DNA from: Ulva prolifera
Taxonomy: Eukaryota > Chlorophyta > Ulvophyceae > Ulvales > Ulvaceae
Length of the DNA: 64,000 nucleotides
Assembly: GCA_023078555.1 (NCBI GenBank)
Contig: CM041201.1
Location: 5,525,172-5,589,171, forward strand
Reading direction: 5' to 3'
Position 1 is the first letter of the stretch; each line of letters starts with the position of its first letter. The translations under genes and the position numbers were made by a program. The notes beneath the pieces are model-generated. The model ran no database searches, was not told the origin of the DNA, and saw only the letters and a program-made list of their open reading frames with translations. Positions 1-12,700 of the stretch are shown piece by piece.

Positions 1-1199
1 GCCGGAGATAGCTGGTGGACTTCGCGAGAATCTGTGCCATTTGTATGCAGGCGGGCGAGGCTCACGTGTCGACACTGCAGCTGTACCTGCAGCTCACACC
101 ATGGCTGCCATATTTGCCAGAGGCCCCACATATGATCAATAGTGTCAGATCATCAATTTCAATTCAATGTTTTCAGCTGCGTAATCGTTCATCGTGGATT
201 GCAGGGAGCGGGGGGTGGACCATTTCCGCGTGGCACGCTCCGTGATATCCGATACGCACGGTTCCTGTGACCGGATTATCAGCGGAATACATTGCATCCA
301 TTGTCGGTCGTAACAAACATGCGTATCTGAGCACAGTTATGCCTCCGATGAGGTATCATCAGACACATCAGTCTATTCAGGACGGGCCGTCGAACCAGAT
401 TAGGCGGGACTAACGCCAAGGGCAGCGCACGGCAGCCCTAGCATTGACCAGAGAGCGCTGTCTGTAAAACAACAGGTTGAACAAGTGAAGAGCAGACATT
501 GACGCAGCGCATCCCACGTTGAGCACGACGCACATCGCAAGGTCAGCTGATCAAACGTACAGCAACAATTTGAAGCAGGAAATATACTTCACAGTTCAAG
601 CACAACAATGAATGTTGTCGCATCTTAATGCTTGATTTAAGGTGCTGCTCCCATTGCAATACACCGCGGAGAGTGTTGCTCCGGCTCTGATCTGGCCTCG
701 CCGAACCCCCAGACAGCGCGCAGACGAAGCACACCTGTTTTATCCTCACGACGGCCGTTTCACTTGGGCTCCTGCAAACCAAAGGTATGGTGCTGCTAAT
801 TTACAGGCAGGTGCGAGATTTCAAGGTGCGATGGGACGGAGCACCAGCGATCAAACGTACTTGCACACTCTAGATTAACTCGGTGGCGAAGTAGTTTCTG
901 GTGCCAGAATTTGGCGGAGGGCTCGCATTTGTATTCACGAGTCATCTGTGGCTCTGTCACCATCCTGCAGATGTCGTGTGGTAAGCACTGCTGGATCCAT
1001 GCATTTTACGATTGCTTTTGGCGCCACCGTGGACCGCGTCCTGATAGGTGGTGCAAATCAAAATAATTTTGGTCATACCCGAGAACTATCTCGAGATGGG
1101 AACACGGCCCCGCATCATAATCAAGTAGTGTACGATAACCGCGTGCCCCTTGTGGTGTTACTCCTCGACGAGGGCGGCGTGCCGTGTAGTCAATGTTTC

Positions 1200-1415
1200 C
1201 CGCTATTGGGTTTCCCGGGTACACACCAGACACTGCAGCACAATGCATGCAAATCGGCCGCAGGCCAGGCCAGCTGGTCTGGTCAGACCACCACAAGCCA
1301 CACTGCTGCGACACCGCTGCTGCCGCCTGAATGTCCCAAACACACTCCATTGCATGATTGCTGCTGAACCTAGATTTGGCGTCGGCAGCGGCATCGATGC
1401 AACCATGCAAGCGAT
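1200..1415 (-). repeat. Dispersed repeat family A, copy 1
   Basis: Read on the minus strand, this block aligns with the plus strand of 3866-4078. Shared landmarks in the same order are TTGCATCGATGCCGCTGC, GGGACATTCA, a GTGGTGG then GACCAGAC stretch, CATGCATTGTGCTGCA and TACCCGG. The two copies are therefore diverged and inverted relative to each other. Copy 1 lies inside an open frame of 138 codons (1006-1422, minus), containing a Trp-Trp-x-Asp-Gln-Thr segment that is still visible, with stops, in copy 2. This points to decayed coding sequence of a mobile element, but I recognise no family. Confidence 0.6.
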
Positions 1416-1949
1416 CGTGCACGAATGCATCAGGACTGTCGTTCCAAATAGCCGCTGCTATGCGTGATTATATTGCATCAAATATGTCGTGTGCACATGA
1501 TGTATGATCGGATTCACTCACATGGTACGAAGCATGCCATCTCTGTTCTGAGCTCGACTTCCGTGCGCGCGATTCGTCGTACCTTCCGATCGCCGGAAAT
1601 ATAAACATTTTCGACAGGTACACCACAGACGCTGTTCAGTTTATTGCTGTCGCGATGCTTGCACACATAGGTTCCATTGTGCACGTGTGTGAGTCAGGCG
1701 GTCCCAGTAGAGAGCGAAGCATTGCCCATGACCCTGCATCCGAATTGCATTCTGTGGAGCATTTTAGGAAAGACCATTGCTGCTTGTACTAGGAATGTAT
1801 GATATCACATTTTGCAGTGGTGCTGTATCTACTACAATTGCTTCCACCTGAGCGGTGTGCGACCCACAGTTACGGGCTGCGATCGTTTTACTAGTTTTCC
1901 CTGTCACAATGATGCATCTGGTTGACCTGTTCACCGAGAAGATTTGCAA

Positions 1950-3087
1950 TGTTTGAGGACGGATTCAGTAACACTTGTGCACGTAACTTGTTGCACCTCT
2001 CTCGAAGCGATATAAAATCGAAGCTGGCACTCTTTAACTATGATCAGCAAAAATCTGACCAAAAATGCACTGATCAGCTTAGTGCACCTCAAGTTGGATC
2101 ACCTGGTACAAACTTGAGCAACCTAGAATCACGTGCCAATTGTGGAGCCATTATGGTCTCCAGACTTTGAGCATTAAGCAATTCTGCAGCAAAACTTCCC
2201 TCGCCACGAACGTCAGAGTCGTCACCGTGATGGGATACAATGTTTGAAGAGCAGTGAACTGTTGTCAGGCTGCGGGCTCTTCCTAGGCGATCGGTCAAGA
2301 ATGTGTGATTGCAATATGTCCCACCTAGGCTGCAGCGTTGCTTTGATATTCCACACTGGTGTGCCGTGCTGTTGTTGCGAAGGGTGTATCGGCTGTGACT
2401 CAAGATAGGATGCCGCAGATTGCAAGGGTTATTGATGCACACAGGCACGGACTTTGCCCAGAAACGCTCAGCTCTCAATGTTACAAATTTAGTGGATGGT
2501 GATGATCTGCATCTCTGCTGGCACACACATCACAAGCCTCTGCCAGCACATCTGCAGCATTCATGCAGCACACCCGACCTCACCACTCTGGCACTTGAGA
2601 TCAGACAGCACTGAATTGCAATTCTGTTCATGTAAATATGGCAGTGGCCATGACTGCCAAGTTTTGGCTTCAGCTTGTGGAAACTGTGGCAACCCGTGTC
2701 TGTGCCAAAGCAGCTCTGTGACATTCACACAACCACACTTCAATCTGGTTGAGCATCTCTCCATTCCATTGCAGGGTTGATATGTTCCGGTGCGTCTGCC
2801 GATGCAGCAGGATTCTCAATCATGACAGGCCTGTAGCCTGTCCCTCTGAATTACATTAGCCGTGTGAAGGCCGACTTTGAGAGAGAGTGATTGATTACTG
2901 TGTGAGATACATGGCCACCTGGCGGCAAAAAGCGGCAGTCAATACGGTTGATTTGTGACTGTGAAAGGCTGGAGCCTTGAAGTTGAGGCATGTTTTGTGT
3001 GTTTGTGCGAAAGGTGAGGTCCAAAATGGCCTGTTGAGCCGCAGCAAGGATCTGCTGGGCACTCATGCCCGCCACGATTGCGCCCAC
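1950..3087 (-). pseudogene. Unrecognised spliced gene or pseudogene
   Basis: Several stretches read like exons on the minus strand. From 3087 (ATG at 3066) to 2919 the frame encodes a Gln/Ala-rich helical start, MSAQQILAAAQQ. A 75-bp GT-AG intron (2844-2918) joins it in phase to a segment beginning GTGYRPVMIENPAAS. That segment meets an in-frame TGA at 2740-2742. The next coding-like stretch, around 2720-2592 (motif ELLWHRHGLPQFPQ), is in a different frame with no splice site that rescues the join. A further exon-like piece (SFAAELLNAQSLETI) lies near 2200-2110. Composition and the precise first splice argue for a real gene; the stop and frame change suggest decay or a misplaced exon boundary. 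I recognise no family. Confidence 0.35.
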
Positions 3088-3865
3088 TGCACTTATCTGG
3101 TAATTTCAGGCGGTTGTGGGGCTGCAGCAATGTCGGTTCTGGCATGTGCAGCCTCTGCCAACACCACCAGCATATGTGTTTCATGTCCTGTCAATCAGCA
3201 CATTTATCACCTCGCATCCCCAATTCCCGTGATCCCATCAATTCATCTCTCATCCGTGCGCATGCTGTCTGATCGCTCATTCGTTACGCGCCAAGTTACA
3301 AACGCATCTCCAGATCTCAACTAAGGCAGCAGTCATTTCCGTGAAATCCATCGCAGCTGATCTCGCGCCGAGCTGAATATTACTGCGCTCTGTGCGATTG
3401 AGCGGAGTTTCGGCGTGCGGCATGATGCATGGATGCTGACGCATGGACAGCTAATGTGATTCGAACCGACTGTAGCGTATGCACCGTTGCTGACTTTTTG
3501 GTGAGGCATGTACTTCCTCTGCAGAATTCATGTTGGTGATGATCGGATTTCAACTCTGTTACGGTACATCTTGTGGGTATCTATGTGCAGTGAAGCGGAC
3601 AGCCAGCCATGTATGCTTTACTTCTGCAGTTCTGCGGCCCGTGTTGTGGGGCGGATACGTCGGCAACAGTATGTTGCGTTCTTCCACTACCAGTACAATG
3701 ATTCACGTAACAAGACAACAATGAAATCATTTGCAACATAAAGTGCAACCAGGTGTCAACTGCAACCAGGTGTCAAGATTGATGCTACTCCGGACAGTGG
3801 GCTTAGCCACTGGGCTACAAGGCAAGGCAGCGGCTTTGTCGAGCGACAGCCCTGACGCGCACAGT

Positions 3866-4078
3866 AGCTTGCATCGATGCCGCTGCAAGCACCAATCATT
3901 TGCGGCAAGCATAGCAATGTGATTTCTTGGGGACATTCACAAGATAGCAGTAGTGTTGCATGTGGTGGCCGGACCAGACCTGTGACATTTGTCCCACCAA
4001 CCTGGCCAGGCCCGCCGAAACCTGCTGCATGCATTGTGCTGCATGCATTGTCCTGGATACCCGGAAGACCTACTTTGG
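3866..4078 (+). repeat. Dispersed repeat family A, copy 2
   Basis: Diverged copy of the 1200-1415 block in the opposite orientation. The frame that is open in copy 1 is broken here by several stop codons, although the same peptide landmarks (Cys-Ile-Asp-Ala-Ala-Ala, Trp-Trp-x-Asp-Gln-Thr, Met-His-Cys-Ala-Ala) can be followed. It is best read as an old remnant of the same repeated element. No terminal repeats or target duplication could be defined. Confidence 0.55.
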
Positions 4079-6273
4079 TCTGCCATATTGATAAACTATT
4101 GGCCCGGCCACTGCATAAGCGGCTTTAGTAGAACCTATTCGGTGGTGCATGTGTCCTTGAATAATGCAAGGTAGTATGTACATACTGAACGTTCATAGCC
4201 TAGGCCTGTGGATTTGTCTGTGTGCTTCCCACACCGTGTCTACTGGTGCTTCAACACCCTTTACGTGATGCTCGACATAACGGGACCTAGACCCCATCCA
4301 AGGTGACAAAAAATGTTCACCTCGGAATCGGTTCGAGACTCGTGTCGAGTTTTTGCACCTCGACCTAAGACGAGGTCCTCGACCTAGACTTTGTGCCATC
4401 CCCACTCATAACTGCATCAAAGCCTCGTGTGCCTTGAGACCGAGAACAGACTCTGGCACTTGCACAATGCCATTTCCTCGATGGTGTATATGTAAGAACG
4501 GAAATGGACGCTAGGGCTGTGCTGGGTGACGTCCAATGCCGTCGCGTGCTAGTGCCAAGCACTTGGTGTCTTTGCACGGTGGCTCTTGACCTTGCCTTAA
4601 CATTCGGGACGATACCCGACTTTGTCTCAGACGCCAGGTCATCAAAATTTGTTCAAGTACCGTAGATATTTACGTATTTGGTTAAACGTTCGGCGCGCTC
4701 CAGACTTTCAGACGATCCCAGCTGCAGAATGCTGTAGCAATGGATACTGTCACATCAGAGCTGGCGTCGTCACGGAGCTGCGCCTGCGGGATATTATAAA
4801 TATGATATCAAATATGAGAAATTATACTTTCTACTTGCAATCAAGCCGTTCCAGACTGCAGACCCCGCTGTATGTTCGCTTGAAGAGCTGCATGTCGACG
4901 TCGGAACAAGCTGCACGGCGCTGGTCAACCATCCGACGCAGAAGAAGGAGTCGTTCGCGTTGGGATAAATCCCAGTCTCGTCTGTCGCGGACATCAACGG
5001 CGCTAGCGTTGTTGGGACGGCTCGTCAATTGCGTGCGTGTGTCGTAAGGCACGATAGTAGCTTGTTCCCGATAGGGTTCCGATAGGGAAGGTGCCAGACG
5101 ACCCCAAGTAGCGGGAAACGTGGCTATCCCGACAGAACGCCAAGGTCACGGAAGACGACACCCTTAACAGATGAACACGCAGGGCACTGCAGTGTGCTGT
5201 CCATCTTTCAAGACTGCGCATTTGCAGAATAAGCAGCTGCAGCACCGCGCGGATCCGGAGTCACCGTGACACAGTGAGTGCTGCAATTGCAGACCACAGG
5301 CAGAATCGACAAATGGGTGAACGGGCGGTAGCATGATGGTAAACCACTTACCGATGACACTACCGGCTTGTACTTGCTACCTCGGAGCCGCGGTACATGG
5401 ACCTACCGGGCGACCACGGTGGCCCTTACTGACGAGGGACCACATTACGACGACGTACCAACGCATGCCTGCGCAGGTAAAAGCGCAAAGCAGGCAATGC
5501 CCGCTGCACTGCCCCTATGACCACCCACATTGTGTTGTCGTTACAAAGAACTTTATGGCATGCCAAATGGCTGTCTGTGTGTCCATTTAGCCAAGTGCTG
5601 ACCAGCCTATGTACGACAGCGTACCGCTCGGTACGCATGTGTTATCTTACTTGCCCGACTCGCGCGTGGCGGGCGTCGGGCTCCCGTTATCCCGTAGGCC
5701 CTTAGCCCCTTAGCCCCCCAGCCCTGGCCGAAAACATCCGCAGCGTCGCGCGGCGCACCGGTGGAAGAGATACAGGTCTCTGGCGGCAAGGTAGCGCTGG
5801 ACGTGCTCTTCGATGTCGTCGGCGGTCGTCCGGCCAGGCCTCGCCGCACCGTCGTAGAACCTCTGCCCAGGGCTGCTACCAGCCAATGCTCCACCCCCTC
5901 CAGATCGACGCCCAGTCGGACGTCCATCTACACCATTGTGGCTGTTGACTAGGTTTTGGGCGGTTGAGGGATGGAGCGGTCTCGGCGTGTTGACTTCGTA
6001 CATAACCAACGCTCGCTCGCTGCGTCCATAACCCACGCGGTCCGATAGGCTGCTATCGTTCAATAGAACCCCTGCTGATGCAAAGTGCAATCCGCTATGT
6101 GGTCGTTTCCGATAATTCAACCAGACATGCACTTTTCGACATACTCACAGGTTTCTACCGAGTAAACTGTGGCGTAGGGGGGCCATGCCGGATACGCACC
6201 GTTGCCATCTTTGCATTCTTCAATTGCGGGAAAGGCGCGCGCACGACGGCAGCGCACCCCACCATAAATAACT
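4079..6273. other. No confident gene
   Basis: Only short open frames are present, none with splice signals that join them convincingly. Two minus-strand stretches have protein-like composition (4840-5052, rich in Arg/Leu with WDLSQRERLLLLRRM, and about 5720-5880, with GQRFYDGAARPGRTTADD), but neither shows a recognisable domain or a credible start. They may be exons of an unseen gene or remnants. Confidence 0.4.
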
Positions 6274-6709
6274 GCATCAACTGTTGCATTCTGGACAGAA
6301 CAACAGAGCAGAACAGATCCAGTGCAACAGCATCAACTGTTGCATTCTGGACAGAACAACAGAGCAGAACAGATCCAGTGCAACCGCATCAACTGTTGCA
6401 TTCTGGACAGAACAACAGAGCAACACACATCCAGTGCAACAGCATCAACTGTTGCATTCTGGACAGAACAACAGAACAGCGCACATCCAGTGCAACAGCA
6501 TCAACTGTTGCATTCTGGACAGAACAACAGAACAGCACACATCCAGTGCAACAGCATCAACTGTTGCATTCTGGACAGAACAACAGAGCAACACACATCC
6601 AGTGCAACAGCATCAACTGTTGCATTCTGGACAGAACAACAGAGCAGAACAGATCCAGTGCAACCGCATCAACAGTTGCATTCTGGACAGGGCAACAGAG
6701 CAGCACCCC
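6274..6709. repeat. 56-bp minisatellite, 8 units
   Basis: Units begin at 6274, 6330, 6386, 6442, 6498, 6554, 6610 and 6666, an exact 56-bp period; the last unit is partial. Each unit opens with GCATCAACTGTTGCATTCTG and most carry the perfect 8-bp inverted repeat TGCAACAG/CTGTTGCA around a 6-nt loop. Units differ at a few positions (AGCAGAACAGATC versus AACAGCGCACATC or AGCAACACACATC), and similar variants recur along the array. Because 56 is not a multiple of 3 and the unit lacks stops, three plus-strand frames stay open through the array. These are repeat artefacts, not three proteins. The array ends about 45 bp beyond the stop codon of the minus-strand recombinase gene. Confidence 0.95.
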
Positions 6710-6754
6710 TATACCTTGATCTAGTCACAAGTGATCATCAACGAATAGCTGATG

Positions 6755-9700
6755 CTACAGGTTATCATACGTTGCATGAGTGGCAGCCACACCTTCTTGC
6801 TGCCGATGATGATGTTCGATCGCATTGCTCATCTTGTAGATCGTTTGCAGTGTTGGATCATCCACACCTCGAACTGCTTCCAGTTTCATAATCATGTTCT
6901 CAATTCCTTGCAGTCGGATGTCCATGGCCACGCTGTCACTGTGATTGCTTGCTGCGAGCTTGCCTACTGACATGATCACCTGGTGTAGACGTTTTTCGAC
7001 TGTGAGGCCGCTCCATTCCTACACTAAGACACACATTGCTATATTTCGCTACAAATCACGTCCCATCACTGCGACAACATCAAAACATCAACACCTGCAA
7101 GCGCCGGTCTTGTTGTAGCAGCATCGACCCCTGGTTTTCTGCGATCACCGTCTGAGCAAGTGAAGCAAGCTGCGTTTGGGCAGTCCTCAAGTTCAACATG
7201 GTCCCTTCAGCCTGGGCTCGGGCGACAGGGTTGTCCGAAGCTTGTACAAAGGCCTGCGAAGAGAATGCAGATGGCTGTCATTCCATGCACTTGATATGAA
7301 CGGTATATGAGCAAGCACGAACGAGTAGTGGCATGCAAGCAGCACACCGTCAGGCTTTGATGCACCGTTTCAAGGGCCGTTCGACTTCGATATAGCATGG
7401 CCTCTGCTGATTCATCTTCCTGCGGTGGTGCGCGTTGCCTGAACAAGACCTGCAGTTCCAATTCCAATCTATAGTTACATGCATCTTGCATGAATGCCAA
7501 TACAACGACATGAATGGTGGCAGCAAGCATGTGTACTTGAATGGGTTCAACAAGCAAGGCTTGTGCTAAGAATGGGGTGCAAGCCGCACCTCAGCCTCCA
7601 ATGCCTGCTTTTTCCGGTTGAATCTCCTTGCAACTGCGGCTGCAGGGTCCATCACCTCTTCTGGAATCTGTTGATCTGTGATGAAAGTGGCACCGATTGC
7701 TTTTGCTCTTCTGACCACACTGCTCGGTGGCACGAACGCTGGGAGCTCATGCCCTGTCATCTGCAACCTCTTGCACTCGTCCTCATGCGCGAACAAGAGG
7801 CAGAACACCTGCACATCAATATGAAGTGTCACCAATCACAGCTTGCATGCGGTAACCGCTTCCGAGGGCGTGTCACAAGTTGACCAGCAACAACAGAGAT
7901 TCAGACATTCGTACATCCCACTGAAGGTCTGCCCACTGTGTCCACTGGTCATCATGCAGCGTGTATCGATCCAAATCATCGAATAACGGGTGGTCATCAA
8001 ACAACCAATGATGGGGGTATAGAATCTTCAGTATAGGTAAAACCTGTACCAGTCAAAAATCAAGACAACATGGAGTCATTCCAGACGGCCACTAGCCACA
8101 GCTGCGAGGACCACATACTTGCGCCAATACATTGGCAAGAAAGTCCAAGACCTCCAAAAACTTCTCGAGGGAGTTGCCCTCTTGGGTGGCTAACTTCTCT
8201 TGTACCTGCACACTCATTGTCTAAGGCTTATTTTGCGACAGCGCTGAAGGAAACAAGATGAGCTGCACATGCACATGGATAAGCATGCGCACCTCTTTGC
8301 TTTTCACCCATTCCAGTGCCTGCTTGATGTTGAGCGTGGTTCCATCAGTCAGCTCGATCACTTTAGTGAAAACTTTAGCCTTGATTGCAGCCGGGGCAAC
8401 CAGATATCCGTGCTTTGGTAAGAAATGCTTCGTTGATTCGTAACCGTGTGTCAAGCACACGGTGCTCGTTGATGGGACTGTATTGTAGGACTGGCTCAAG
8501 GTGGTCTGATTCCACTTCCCAGCACGTGCAGCATCTGCCTCACTCCCACTGCACCAATGATCAACAAATCTCATTCAGCAAAGGATCGCGGACGCAGCAT
8601 GCATGTTCTCTTCCACATACCCTCGCTCAACAATCTCCTCTGCTCCATCACGCCGGTTTGTGTGCTGTTTTTTTGGTAAGTTGCGACCGAAGCATGTCTT
8701 CTGCATATTGCGGATCCGATTGTCCATAGCAGATGATGGATTCTTCAAGTCGGGATCAAATGGGGGTTCTGGATATTGGTGGGTAGCGAGCGGAGCTTGC
8801 ATCCTGCATATGAATAGGGTGACGGTCATCTTGTGAACAAGTTTCACGGAAGTGTGAATGTTTGTGAATGCGATTGAGGTTGCCTACCAAGATGTAGTTT
8901 CAGCTACCGACTCTGGCAGCGGCTGCCCATTGCCAAGGAACAGGCGACAGGCTACGTGTATAGCCAAATGCAGCAGTGGGCATCGCAGAAGCTCATTGCC
9001 ATATGTAACAGCTCGACAATCTGCATGCTTGCCCTCCTTGTTCGCCTTTGCACCATGGATCGCAAAAATCAACATGGGCATCACCGTAGGCAATGAATAA
9101 TAGTTGGTATATGTGAAGATATGTCCGATTGGAAGGTCTCTGAATTCCTTGCCCCTGAGCAACATGACTCTCATCATGTATTGTTGCCGCCTGCACACTA
9201 GCAGTGATTGAGCCCTGAGGAAACACAGTGCACTGACCTTGCTCTCCGCTATCCCTACGAGATGATTTGTGTTCGCACCCTATAGATTCCAGGGCAAGTC
9301 GGGCGTGAAGGGTCTGTCAGAAAGCACTCTATCTGTTAGGTCAGACACGCAGTCTTAGGTCAGGTCAGGTAGCCAGCATTCCATACCTGCTGCGCACAGA
9401 GGTAGAACCGAGGAATGCGGGAGGAGACAGGGTACAGCTAGTACCGTGAAACAGTAAAGAGAAAGGTTACAGCTCTTAGTGTGCACCGCAATATATGCAC
9501 ACTGTAAACACTCGAGGGTCACGCCGGGAAACCCTCGCAGGATCTCCCTCACTACCTCGGTACGATCCTGGCTGGCGGCTTACCCCTGTACGCGATCCGC
9601 AGATCGTGCATGGGTGCACCTGTCACCACGCTGCTGCCCGCAGGCTCATGCATTGTGACACTCCCCCATAAACTCTGCTAAGTCTCCACTAGCTGGAGTT

Positions 9701-12700
9701 TATTACGAACTTCTAACAAAGCAGGTCCGGGCAGCACTTTAGTAAACACATCCGCTAACTGATCAACAGTGCCCACCCATGCTACCTTAAGTTCATCCAT
9801 CTGGACATATTCCCGCACTCGCAAGTGCCGCACACGAATGTGCTTGGATCTGTCAGAGGACACAGCATTTACTGCCAAGATATTGGCACTTTTATTATCA
9901 CCCCACAGAGTTGGCTTATACGGGACGAGCTTTAGGTCGAGAAGCAACTGCTTCACCCACATCAGCTCGTTGGCTGTTGCACTCATCGCAATGAGCTCAG
10001 CCTCTGTCGTATCCCCAGCCACTATACTCTGTTTCTTCGAGCGCCAGAGAACACAGTTCCCATACACTCGAAGAACCATACCAGATACACTCTTCAAATC
10101 AGCAGAGTTCGCAAAATCTGCATCAGAAAAAGCCTCTAACAGGCACCCATGCCCCACAGAGCCTATAAATTGTATTCCTAAATTCTTTGTGGACTGCAGG
10201 TATCTCAGAACGTGTTGCACAGCCAACCAATGTTCCTTCAGACTACTGGACATGTGCCGGGCCAGGGCATGTGCCACGTAGCTGAGGTCAGGTCGTGTCA
10301 CTCCTGCAATGTACTGGATGCTTCCTACAGCACTCATGAACCTGGAATGCTCAGCAGCACTGGCTTTCTCCAGGTCCGGGTGCTCTTTCACACTCCTCAG
10401 TTGTTGCCGCGGCACTAACGGAGTGGGAGACTTTCGACAATCAGACATACTATACTTTTCAAGCAGGCTATGGATTTTGTTTCGCTGTGTCATGGTGATT
10501 GTCTTGGCCTTACGATCACGCATGATCTCAGTGCCAAGTGCCCATGCTAGTTCACCCAGGTCTCTGCCTTCAAATTTTGTGAGAATTATGTCGACAAGTT
10601 CTTGCAGCCCTGCAGTGCCGCTGAATATGAACAAGTCGTCGACCCACAGAAAAATAAAACAAAGACCAGATGTTCTAACATACAGTCCGGGATCACTTTG
10701 TGCGCACACAAATCCCATCTCTGCTAAGACCTTTATTAAAGCTTTATGCCACTCGCGAGCAGCTTGCTTCAGGCCATACAGGGTTTTATGCAATCTCCAT
10801 ACACGTGCTGTCCCGTCAGTGAAGTACGGGGGCTGTTCAACGAACACTTCCTCCTCCAGCTCACCATTCAGAAAAGCACACTGTATATCTATGTGTCTAA
10901 TTTCTAAATCTGCCTGAGCAGCAACTGACAGCAACACACGAAGTGTCGCATAGCTCCCAACAGGTGACCAAGTCTCAAAAAAGTCTACACCCTCTACCTG
11001 AGAAAAACCCCGCGCTACATAGCGTGCCTTGTAGCGCTGAATCTCCCCCGCAGGCCCACGCTTGATCTTGAGCACCCATTTGCCCGAGATAGCCCGTTTG
11101 CCCGCAGGCAGATAGCACAACCCGAAGGTTCCGTGCTCACCCAGTGCATCTACCTCCTCCTGCATGGCACGCAGCCATGCATCCCTGTCCGGACCCGCAA
11201 GTCCTTCCTTCATAGAAGGCATATCAGGGTCGGAGGAGGCCTTCTGCTTCCTGGCGGCAGCTGCTCGGCGCGACCCACGACGCTGAACACTCTGCTGCTC
11301 ACCAGACTCCACATGCTGAGGCTTCAGGCCTGCACAGGACACTCCACAGTCAGCCGCGGCTGATGTGTCCTGGCTACAAGCTGAAACTTCAATAGCAGCA
11401 ACAACTGTTTCACTACTAGCATTAGAGCCCGCAGGCTCATTCATATGCACAGCTGCTACATCCGCAGCCAATGGAACAAGGCGTCTGCGTACAAGAGGAT
11501 TGATTTTTATGCGGGGCAAGGCGGCTGGAATGGCCCTCACCTCGTCAGGCAAATCAACCCCGACAGCGGCTGAGGGGTCCGGGCCCTCTCCCCCTAATTC
11601 GGACCCGGTCTCCACCTCATCTGGCTCATCCTCCCAGAAGGGCCTCGGCGCCTCTGCTCCTCGCAGGGGCGGAGCAACTGCCCCCGCGCCAGATGCTGAG
11701 GCCGCAGCCGAATTACTTCCTGAGCGGACCCGCTGAGCCTCCAGATTCTGATGAGCCGCAGCTCTTTCATCATCTGAGACGGTGTAGTCCATGCGCTGTT
11801 CATCATCGTCATCATAGACGCCAGGACCATCACTGTCCATGTCGTCGTCCGATTCGCTCGCAGATACATGAACGGGAAGCGCAACTTCTACACCAGGGTC
11901 GTGCAATGCAGCATCACGTGTGGGCACATAACGAGTTGTGCGCGAGGGACCAGCCTCTAAATGACGCAGTTCACCACGCACACGGGGAGGGGGGATGACG
12001 TCAGGATGGGCTGCAGCCCTGGACATCGCACGCGTGCGATGCAGAGCTGCATTGGCTATTTCCGGTGTGTCCCGAGCAGGGTCACGCCGAATCACCTCCG
12101 CAGAGTCGCCATACCCAAGCCGAGGTGAATATGCCGTGGGGTTTGGCTCCGGGTTGTCTTGCCGGAACGTCATGTCCATGACAGGAACCCTACCGTGCCC
12201 AGGGGGGGTGTGGAGCTGGTCACGCAGACGGCGCAGCACTCCCCCATCATATGTGTGATCAGACAGGAAATCAGGAACATCGCTGTCTGTCACACGTTCA
12301 CCCTCGTTATCCCCCTCAAAGACAACCTTATAGGAGTTCGCAAACTCCGCAGGCTCTCTTTTGTCCACAACGGCGGACGCATCGTACTTTCGTACGTGGC
12401 GGATCATCTGATCCGCAGTGCACATGACCTGGCGCACAACAAACACCCTACCCCCAGGAACATCCTGGGCGTACACACGCTGCATGCTGGGGCCCAGCCC
12501 AGCCCCGACCCAATGTGCTAACACACCCCTAGGGGACAACTTCCGCAGCTTGTCATCCCTGGGATATGCATACACCTCAACCCCCCATGGACGCTGCTGC
12601 TGCAGCAAATCCTGGAGCACCTCAACGGAGGTGTCCCTGAAAAAAGACATATAAGGAATTATATCCTTATCACACGACCGCACTAGAAACTCATCTAACT

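Noticed and set aside
6078-6891. Three long overlapping plus-strand ORFs with repeated Cys/His/Gln-rich sequence
   Set aside because: They are the three frames of the 56-bp minisatellite; a stop-free unit whose length is not divisible by 3 leaves every frame open.
9769-10917. Plus-strand ORFs of 170 and 202 codons
   Set aside because: Antisense to copia RT and RNase H, no domains, and the same antisense frames appear over copia C.
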